From Branchiostoma floridae (lineage: Eukaryota > Chordata > Leptocardii > Amphioxiformes > Branchiostomatidae): a stretch of 64,000 nt of DNA. This document shows positions 55,766 through 64,000 of the stretch, one piece after another. The stretch is from positions 11,672,275 to 11,736,274 of the forward strand of contig NC_049984.1 in assembly GCF_000003815.2 (NCBI RefSeq), given 5' to 3'. The translations under genes and the position numbers were made by a program. The notes below the pieces were generated by a model. It was given only the letters and a program-made list of their open reading frames with translations, searched no databases and was not told where the DNA came from. The number at the start of each line of letters is the position of its first letter. The first letter of the stretch is position 1.

Positions 55766-57068
55766 ATTTTTTTCAACTTTTTTTTTTTTTTTTTACATCC
55801 ATTAAAATACTAATTTTTACATCCATTTGGCCACACCAATTTATTTCTTTGATTAACGGATTCGCCGCTTCGTTTTTTTGCCGAATAGAAATAAAAATTT
55901 AAAAAAAAAACTTAAAATTGCCCCGCAACAGAGCTCACTCAAAAACAGGCAATGTGTAGTGAAATTTGCTGCAGTTCACGCAAATTTTAACAGGTGGCGT
56001 CTAGATCTGCTGCAGTTCAGGCACATATGTGAATCTCTCCATGCGCCAATATCAGGTTTAGTTACTCTGTTCTATTTATATGACATTCTAATAACTAGAA
56101 AAAAACGTTCACACACGCAAACATTGGCAAAATGCCAGCTTTTTTAAAAGCACTTGTTTATGAAAGTGTGCTTTACGAATATTCTACATATGCTTTACGT
56201 GGGCTTAAAGATTTGGTGTAAGGAAATTTATTCCCCTCTTTCCCCGCAAGGCATTCATTTAACGTATATACGATATCAGAAGGTGAATGTGTAATGCACT
56301 TCTGTTGATGGAGTGTTATTTAGCTATTTTGCTTTTACTGTCTGTCTTCTGGGACAAACATAGCAATTATAGAACGAATGTTTATGCTTACATATGGAAT
56401 TGTTTGATTGTTGCTATGATTATGTGTGGCACTGTAATAATCGTGTTCTGCACATATATAGAGAAAGTATGTACTTGAACCACAGGGCGGCAATGATGTG
56501 TTTACAACGTGTCGAAGTTCATCATCATCATCTCGGCATGCTGCCCGGACCAAGTCGACCCTCTCCCTATCCAGACGTTAATGTCCCCCATAGCGTTAAC
56601 GTTAATTTCCAACAACCTTGACTTATCAAAACCAATACAAGGAAGTGGAGAATACAGCTGTGGCAATCACAGCAGGAGAAGTTGAAGGCCATTATTCGGC
56701 GACGGTAAAATACAACAACTCCCCAACGGAATCACTACAGTACACCGACAGCGATATTGCTTGGTTTTATCTGTATCCGGGGAGGTCGCCTTCAATTACC
56801 TGAAAGTACCAGAAAAGTGTCGAACGTGCACAGGTCAAATGATAGCATTTTCTGACACCAGGTCTACTACTTAAGTAAAATAGGAATTGCCCGGGGACAA
56901 TATTCTTTACATTTCTATAGTACAATCTTTGCCGCAAGGTCCGTCAATACAGATTTACCACTAACAGCAAAAAGGTCAATTATTCCAGTCATGTACTATT
57001 ACCTATCGAACAAAGTGTATCTTTCATATGCCGTGCTTCGCCAACTGTTTCCACCCTTTAGTATGTAT
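55766..57068. other. AT-rich intergenic stretch, nothing recognised
   Basis: It begins with T-runs and A-runs (55766-55915) after the tRNA-like sequence. No exon, array or further RNA gene is supported. The hydrophobic frame at 56287-56478 is AT-driven and has no splice or start support. Confidence 0.4.
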
Positions 57069-57285
57069 GCCAGGGATGTCACTGTAGATCAACTAGTGGC
57101 TGCCTCAAAGTTGAGCTCCTGGTTATAGTAAGATGGAACTGAGAGACCGTTCCATCCCTGGTAGGGCATCTCGGTTTGGGATGCACCCGTCTTTCGGAAG
57201 GGACATAAAATGGGGCCCCGAGGAGGACGGACGTTAAAGGTGAAACCCCTCCCTGTAAAAAATAAATACGCTGCCACTTAAACAT
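57069..57285 (+). mobile_element. tRNA-derived SINE, copy 2 (longer)
   Basis: GATGTCACTGTAGATCAACT, GTGGCTGCCTCAAAGTTGAG, CTCCTGGTTATAG and CCGTTCCATCCCTGG parallel the copy at 43843-43966. Downstream the body continues with TAGGGCATCTCGG, GATGCACCCGTCTTTCGG, GGGACATAAAATGGGGCCCC and CGGACGTTAAAGG, and it ends CCCTGTAAAAAATAAATA. Pol III boxes and this body/tail arrangement define a tRNA-derived SINE. Confidence 0.7.
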
Positions 57286-57654
57286 CAAGGAAACTTGCGC
57301 ATGCTACGTATGTGTCTCACTAGGCACTGAAAGAGTCCAAACGACACGAAACAAATGCATATCACTGTCAACCTGGCTGACGCACGCCAGGGCCGGGATG
57401 GTGGGGTTGAGCAATGTAAACGAAAGCTCCTGTCTATCCTAGCGACAAAACACGTAATGAAAAATGTAGATATGACTTCAGAGGTTAAAGTAGAATGCCC
57501 GAGCGATACATTGAGTCTTTGAGCAGTATGTTATGTATAGACATGACTGGCGGGTATGGCGGCTTCATGTGATTAGCAAGGGGACTCTGAGCTGTCTCGT
57601 AACCCTTGGAATTGATTAAAACCAAACCGGTCAGCAATATGACAAAGGAAACGT

Positions 57655-57850
57655 CACCCAAGGTCCCCAGTCCACAAGACGGCGATCGCTAAACGACCGT
57701 ATAGCGACCAAAATGGGATTCGCATAACCCTTGATTTGATGATTGAAATACCATTTAACATGTAACGTTAAATGTATGATTCAAAAGACAGCAAAATGCA
57801 TTAAACGTAAAATTGTTCTTTATCTATGAAATTGTTTGATTGGTCTATCG
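57655..57850 (+). repeat. Dispersed repeat (partner at 60285-60460)
   Basis: GGCGATCGCTAAACGACCGT, AGCGACCAAAATGGG and CTTGATTTGATGATTGAAAT match GGCAATCGCTGAACGATCGT, AACAACCAAAGTTGGG and CTTGATTTATAACTTGAAAT at 60305-60375, and both continue to GAAATTGTTTGATTGG or GGAATTGGTTGAGTG. This is an old dispersed repeat of unknown class. Confidence 0.6.
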
Positions 57851-58739
57851 GATCTGTCGTCGCCTATCAGTCGCAGCTTCTAGCTACAGTGAAGCACTTC
57901 GATGTCTCAGCAAAACCCAATCCCAGAGTCGTTCGCCAAACAGTTTGAAATGCGTGAACGTGAATTGTTCTTCATACTGGGAAGCTACAAGATTAGAAGT
58001 TGGCTGAAGAAGTATTTTGTAATCTGTTATTCAATCTTGTTGACCACCTTAGAGCGTTATAGCTCACAGGCAATCAAAAATGTTCAAGGTTCAGCGCTAT
58101 CCGGTAGTTTTCTTTATGCATGGTTTTTGAAGCAAAAGTGTTGGAGAGGAAGTTGAGGGTCCTTCTGGTGCACCGGTGTCGTGGAGTAATTTTCAAGAAG
58201 TAGTCTGGGCGGATTTTATGAGGAGGGATCGCGCCGAGGAGACTAACAATAATACTTATCCTACCCTTACTCTACGCCTGTCAGAATTTTACATAGTAGA
58301 GAAGTTACGTCTGATCGCATTATATTCACTCTTCTCCTTTGTCTATACTGTATCAAACTGTACGATCAAATGTACGTAATATACAAAGGTCCAATAGACG
58401 TGAACCGTGATAACAGGCATAGAACGTTATGTTTATGAGGCCCAAGCCTACCCAACTTTTTTCCTCACATCATAACATATCTGCTACAAAAAAAATAATA
58501 ATCATAGCACGTCCAGGACAAAAGATACAAAAATATACGTTTACTTCAGTACTAGGTCACACACCAAGGGTCATACACCGACAGTTTTTCCTTATGAAAC
58601 AAAAGATGTTATGAGAAACCGGGTATATCAGACACTGCTATATATATATATTTGACATATATTAAGCCCAGTAGCTTCTTCTTTGATTGACGTGACAGAC
58701 CGGTCTTTGTAAACCCTCGAAGTAGGTGCCAAGTTCAGT
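57851..58739. other. Intergenic stretch, no gene recognised
   Basis: No exon or RNA gene is supported. A short (TA)n run lies near 58640. AGCACGTCCAGGACAAAAGAT near 58506 recalls the AGCATGTCCAGAACACGAGAT word of the 26342 repeat. Confidence 0.35.
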
Positions 58740-59100
58740 TCAGTTCAGTTCATCCTCTTGGAGGTGACACCTGTGTCTCCACTCATTTCTGTCCAGCATT
58801 ACTGATCGGAGTTCGTTGGCCTCCAGACCTGTTTCCTCAAGCATCAGCTTCCTGAGTGTGGCCGAAGGGCGGCCACGCCTGCGCGGCTCGTTTGGCTCCC
58901 AGAGCAAGACCTGACCTGCCATTTCCTCATGGCGCACCACGTGTCCTGCCAGACGCAATCTTCGGCTGCGGACAACAGCCGATATTTGCAAGGGAGGCAG
59001 GGTACAGGCTCTTTGTTGGAGATGTGGCTCCTCCAAGAAACATCAAGGGCAGCACGAAGCATGTGATTAGTGCTCCCATCAAGTTGTGTACATAGAGATT
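58740..59100 (-). mobile_element. LINE ORF2 C-terminal fragment with a frameshift
   Basis: One minus-strand frame encodes LDGSTNHMLRAALDVSWRSH then ISNKEPVP. After a frameshift near 59000 the next frame gives RSRRLRLAGHVVRHEEMAGQ, then WEPNEPRRRGRP, and ends around DRNEWRHRC. This is the order found after the reverse transcriptase domain of many LINEs (L-D-x-x-x-x-x-M-L-R, W-x-x-x-x-x-N, R-x-R-x-x-L-A-G-H, R-R-G-R-P, D-R-x-x-W). The frameshift shows it is dead. It differs from the pieces at 1-330 and 38940. Confidence 0.8.
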
Positions 59101-59110
59101 TTGTTATCAT

Positions 59111-60284
59111 CCATGAACCATGAATGAAGGTGCCAAAACAGTTATTAATGTTATTGCCATATATGTGATATCTATTATTAACAATAATTATATACTACGA
59201 TATCAAACCATCCGTAACTATTGCAATTTCACAGCTCAGTCTCGGTGAGAGGATTCATCCCAGGTCTCTGGGGGCAAATACTCTGGAGAAATTCAATTGG
59301 GCGTTATACATTACCAAACATCATTATAGAGGTGTCTTGAGAGATAAAATTTCCCCTGACACCCTCCTGATAAAGGTGTACTGCTGATGATTTGGTGAAA
59401 GTGGGACATGGCAACCTAGGAGGATTTCGATGGCGATGATTGATAATGTAGCATCCCCCCCCCCCCGAAACAATTACTCCTAGTTTCTAGGTCACCTGAC
59501 ACACGATGTAAACGCCAGAGCCTTTCACTGCAGTTACTGACTGTCAATGTTTCATGTTGAATCATAAAGCAGAAGCTCATAAGGCCACACGTGTCCAGAC
59601 TAATGAATAAGGAGTTTCGCGATTTTTAAGTTCGCAGGTGCGGTGATAAGCATTGTGGGTAATATGTCAAAGGTGAAGACCCATGAGATATAAACAAGAC
59701 ACATCTGGATATTGTTATGCAAATCGAGACAAGAACTTTTTACAGATTAGGGTCCTTCACCTTACATATTATCCACACTGCATTTGGCTGCGAATGCTTA
59801 CTCCGAATCGTGATCCTCCCTATAGAAAAAACGTCAGTTATAGCAGCAGTAAAGCCATAATCGTAAACCCCTGCGTGCGCGCATAGTAAGCGACATCCCC
59901 CCACGTAGGTGATGAATGGCTTTAAGACTGCAACAAGAAGATTAGTTATTTCAGCTCCTTGGAGAGGTAGAAAAAGTAACCAAATCAAACTTTATTTAAC
60001 GTGTTGAATCTTTCATGAGAGGGCGGGGATTCATTATTTTGCTTGCGTCATCACTGAATTGTTATATGCTCGTTAGTTTGGGAGGGGAGGATTAGTTTGG
60101 TCGACTGATGATGCTCTTCCGAAGACTACTAATCAGTAAGACGCAGCTGTGCAAGCATTGTGAGCAAGGGAAGTCAATGTCGTAAGGCCAAGGACGAAGT
60201 CAGATAGCTTAGTACGCAAGACAAGAGACAATCAATTTTGTCTTACAGGGTTTAATAGTCGATGTGGAGAAGATAATGCAGTGA
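59111..60284. other. Intergenic stretch, no gene recognised
   Basis: It contains a C-run at about 59453-59466 and otherwise nothing distinctive. Frames here lack starts, splice sites or family motifs. Confidence 0.4.
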
Positions 60285-60460
60285 AGCACACCCTGCCCAT
60301 TGGGTGGCAATCGCTGAACGATCGTTTAACAACCAAAGTTGGGTTTGTTTAAATCTTGATTTATAACTTGAAATATGATGCACATTGCAAAATGATGACA
60401 ACAAGGCCGTCGAAACCCAAAATGATTCGTCAGTATCTACGGAATTGGTTGAGTGACCTG
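60285..60460 (+). repeat. Dispersed repeat (partner at 57655-57850)
   Basis: This is the second diverged copy of the element described at 57655, with GGCAATCGCTGAACGATCGT and CTTGATTTATAACTTGAAAT as best conserved words. Confidence 0.6.
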
Positions 60461-60754
60461 TAAAATGTTTTTGATTTCTTTTTCTTATTTTATTCAAATT
60501 CATCTGAAGAGCATAGGACAAAAAGCATATCGGCTCATGTGAGTCTTCTGCTCAATAAACCACAAAAACAAATAACAGTCAACGTCAACAAAGGGAACTT
60601 ATGAATACAACAAATAACAAAGATGGACATTGAGTAAATTAAATCAGCATCAACGGAAGAAAAGTAATAGTTGTAAGGTTGCACCCATCAGTTGTTTATG
60701 TCCTTTTGTGTTTTGCCTTTATTTTCCCTGTGTTTTAAGGCACTATCACCCGTA

Positions 60755-60830
60755 ACTAACAAAACATGCGCTCTGCTAGTAATCCCCGTCAAGGGGGCTG
60801 AGCAGTACAAAAGAAGAAGAAGAAGAAGGT
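60755..60830 (+). repeat. Dispersed repeat end with (GAA)n tail
   Basis: GTAATCCCCGTCAAGGGGGC, TGAGCAGTACAAAA then (GAAGAA)n at 60812-60829. The CCCCGTCAAGGGG word is a small inverted repeat. The layout, hairpin then trinucleotide tail, looks like the 3' end of a retroposon. Confidence 0.4.
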
Positions 60831-61124
60831 TACAATAAAAAAAACTAGCTAAAAACAAGATAACGGCAGTACAGACACAATGTCTGGTCGCAAATGTTTG
60901 ATCGCTCTGTGTTAACAGACTCTGGTAGAAGGAGTGGAAAATGGCCCGACTGCTTGAAGACTTGAAGAAGCGGTTTGATCATAATGGAGGAGTGGGAGGG
61001 AGCAATTAAGTCAAACAAGGTTTATGAAGGCGATGTGGTAAGGTCTCCATTCCACTAGACGACGCTGCAGTCTAAACTAACTTCGTGTGCCATTTGACTT
61101 CATAATTAGAATGTGAATTCAAAA

Positions 61125-61720
61125 GACTGAAGAGATGACATTTGCATAATTAATGAGAATATTCTATGATAGCACCATTCTAATGTATATCTTGTCCCGA
61201 ATATGATATGGTCTTGATATGTGGGTGGCAGATAGCGTTTACGGCCAGGACAAGCTGGGGCAGGGTTGAGCCCCACCGCATTTAATTTTGGAAATGCATT
61301 GGCTTTTTTTGTCAAAAAAAGCAAAACCTTTTAAAGAGGATAACTAAAGAAAGGTACGACGGATTTCCCTCATTTAAAGCATGGAGATAGCTTAGACAAA
61401 GATGTGCACAGTGATCATCATGAATATCATGCAAATGAGGACTTACTTACTTTATATAATTCATGAGGAAATTGTATAATTCCATTGTTTTTCGTATCTA
61501 CACTTCAATAAATGCAACACAGTAATTCCTAGCAGGTGGAGCATAAACAGATACCAAACATGCAAATAATGGATACAACAATTGCAAAACCGCTTCATGA
61601 TAAATGATGGGAATTTAATTCTTGTAACATGTGTTAGTTGAAGGTGAACATCCCCATTGATAATTATATGCAAATGTGTGAGTCATTTGCATAAGATCTA
61701 TTTCATTGATGTATAAGGTT
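61125..61720. repeat. Octamer-rich dispersed repeat, diverged copy
   Basis: ACATTTGCATAATTAATGAG, ATATCATGCAAATGAGGACT, TATATGCAAATGTGTGAGTC and ATTTGCATAAG are the same octamer-bearing words that mark the repeat at 26342-27140. The copy is interrupted by unrelated sequence at 61180-61380. Confidence 0.45.
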
Positions 61721-64000
61721 GCTGAACTCTAGTTTAAATTATGCTAGATCATAAATTGCTATCTGAAGTTTCTCACAATGCCGAATTCATCCTTTGTGAT
61801 GTAGATATTATTCATTTTCTAGATTGCATGAACTACTTATGGCCTTGTGATTCATACTACTGTACACTCTTCATCGAACTATCAAAGCGATTACAGTTAC
61901 ACTATCTGCTATCTCCTAGTACTAAAAGTAAGACAGCAGCGTCTAGGTAGGGGATGTACAGGCACGAATCGTGTTAAGGAAGTTTGGCCGAATCTCACGT
62001 TTTCAATCACACATGGATTTCAAGTTCAAAGCGGTGAAAGCCTTGCTCGTGACTCTAAGGCACTGGCAGTATCTTTAGGATGGAATCCCATGTCTGGTTG
62101 GAAACTGAGCCAATGCATGCATATTATTGGGGGCACTCAAGTACAAAGAAACGCATTTGTTTGAAATTCCGGCTTATACAACAAAAGAGGAAATGTTATC
62201 GGTGGTTTTAACTTAAGTTACATTTTCACCGCGACCTAAAAAAAAAAAACACCGAAAACATTTACAGTAAAACCCTGCATAGCAAAATCTTGTATAGCAC
62301 TTTAAATCGCAAACTTAAAACCACGGTGAACACTCGGTTTCTCTCTAAATCCCCGCGCACATTTTCCCTTTTACAGTAATACAGATATATACATTAATGC
62401 AGCTTTAAACTTTGTATTTCTGACTCATCTATCTCATTAACTCTTTCACAAATCAACTAATATAGTATGTTAAATCTACTACTAGATTAACTATGTGCTA
62501 GATCTACAGCGTTCTCTCTGATTTCGACAAACAGCAGTTCTGCATTCGCTAAGGTTTCCCTTCATCAATACCATTTAAGCGTCGTCCACAGCTATGGCGG
62601 TGGTGTGCCCGTAGGCTGATTTACAAGCCAATGTTTAGAGTCCACCCTGAAAGCCGTGTGTATTTTACGCTATGGCTCAGACATACTGATGTGGTAGTCG
62701 CAGTAAAAAGCCCCGAAGAGAGCTACGCGTGGCACTCCTGTATGCGATGGAGGCAGAAATGTTAAACCTGACTGCAGTGCCATTCCCCCGCCTAATTTCC
62801 GTTGAGTATTAACTCGGTTCCTGTGTGATCCTTCAAATCAATATTATCACATCAACTAAACATGCCAAGAATAAAGTCAACTCTGTGAGGGAAAATATCC
62901 CTCCCGCTGATGAAATTCACCAGCTCAGTTGTAAATGTTGGGTATGGTGCCTTTTTAGGCTCCTGCTGTTCCAACTTGTTATAAAACGGGCCCATGCTGT
63001 GGCTAAATCAACCATTCACTACTAGTTTTAATGTTAAACAGTCTCATCCTATTAGATATAGACAATATATCATGAAGTTAACAACATAAATGGGAAGCAG
63101 GTCTACATAAGATATTTTAGATGATAGTTTTATGTCGACTAAGAAATCATTTGCTCCACCTCAAATGATTCCGGATAAAGCAATAACATAATTAGTATGA
63201 TCACTATGATGTCTTCTAATATACGATCAATGGCAAAAGCCCAATATTCAACATTATTTTATGAAAGAATGGGTCACGTTTTTAGTTTCGTACGGATAAC
63301 CTCCAAACCCTCACGTCTTGCCTAAGTCTATAATCTCGCAGCTCCAATATAACTGACCATGTTGGCGCAATTGTCTGCGGTGTTTGTGTTTTAGAAGACC
63401 GTGCTCAACTTGCCATGAACCTGGTGAAGAAAATATTGTGTTTTGCTTAACTCCTAGGCCTAGGAAATTTAATGCTGTGTTTCCATTGGCATTGCGGTCC
63501 TGAAAAAATAGGGTCGTAAGTCAGGGATTTTCTTTCCTTTATTTATATTTCGCCATCAAAATAACTTTGTGTCAACATGAAGTCGACAGGAAGGGGGCCT
63601 ATGTGTGGGTGGTCTGTTTTTATGTCTTTTCTTCTGCAGTAGAACTAAGGAAGTAATTGGAAAACTGTGATGTCTGATCCATAAATCAGGTGCCCCTTGC
63701 TAGCGGCCGAACCAGAAACCTGCTTCGTAGTTTTTCAAGGATTGGCTGGTAAACCGGAAACACAGTTTTTACCGAGGCCTTATCTGCTTCTTGGTTGCGA
63801 AATACTGATACGGAGGAACGGTCATTCCTTACAATTTTTTTTTGTCCTGCACAACACAGTTGCACTGGGATTCCCTCCTGTTTTACTAATGAACCGCGGA
63901 TGTGGTAGCTAGGTTACGTGCAAGTGTATCCCGCAAGATAAGCTAGGAGGAAAACGTTTCACTACAAGACGTTTAAATCCCTGTCTCTGTTTGATGAAGT
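61721..64000. other. Intergenic stretch to the right edge, no gene recognised
   Basis: Frames at 61741-62164 and 63697-63912 are isolated and carry no recognisable domain, acceptor/donor pair or signal peptide. No array or RNA gene was seen. Confidence 0.4.

Overview
The window reads as nuclear DNA of an invertebrate chordate, most probably a lancelet (Branchiostoma-like). This is an inference from three things: multi-exon genes split by 0.1-3.4 kb introns, animal gene families (a CYP2-type cytochrome P450, an anion-type Cys-loop receptor, a GPR158-like receptor exon), and a dense mix of LINE fragments, tRNA-derived SINEs, inverted-repeat elements and rolling-circle-type elements. No bacterial, organellar or viral organisation was seen. 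Most open frames on both strands are chance frames in introns, intergenic DNA or repeats.

Layout. 1-330: LINE reverse-transcriptase C-terminal fragment (minus). 5312-5882: first coding exon (minus) of a secreted or membrane protein resembling the GPR158/GPR179 extracellular domain; its remaining exons would lie at lower coordinates and were not found. 9111-9892: element with terminal inverted repeats of about 180 bp. 12098-12377: one unassigned possible exon. 20251-20970: tandem 360-bp duplication that carries a TATA box in each copy. 21006-24918: complete seven-exon CYP2-like gene (512 codons, plus). 25080-27140: nested minisatellite, one rolling-circle-type fragment and an octamer-rich repeat. 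30192-36442: three head-to-tail elements of Helentron/HINE (DINE-1-like) architecture with 162-bp central tandem repeats. 38940-39131: LINE fragment. 41758-51356: eight exons (minus) of a glycine/GABA-A-type anion-channel subunit, with the N-terminal exons missing. 51357-64000: no convincing gene, but tRNA-like, SINE, LINE and other repeats.

The most notable observation is a phase 1-1, 198-bp exon with eight cysteines (46663-46860) in the Cys-loop receptor gene. Every other exon matches the family's exon plan and phase. This exon sits at the family's loop C intron, so its product would lie directly over the agonist site. Skipping it keeps the reading frame, so the gene could make two receptor forms. 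The second is the rolling-circle-type array, where each intact element has 5' and 3' terminal sequences complementary to each other but different from its neighbour's. The third is the tandem duplication of the P450 core promoter.
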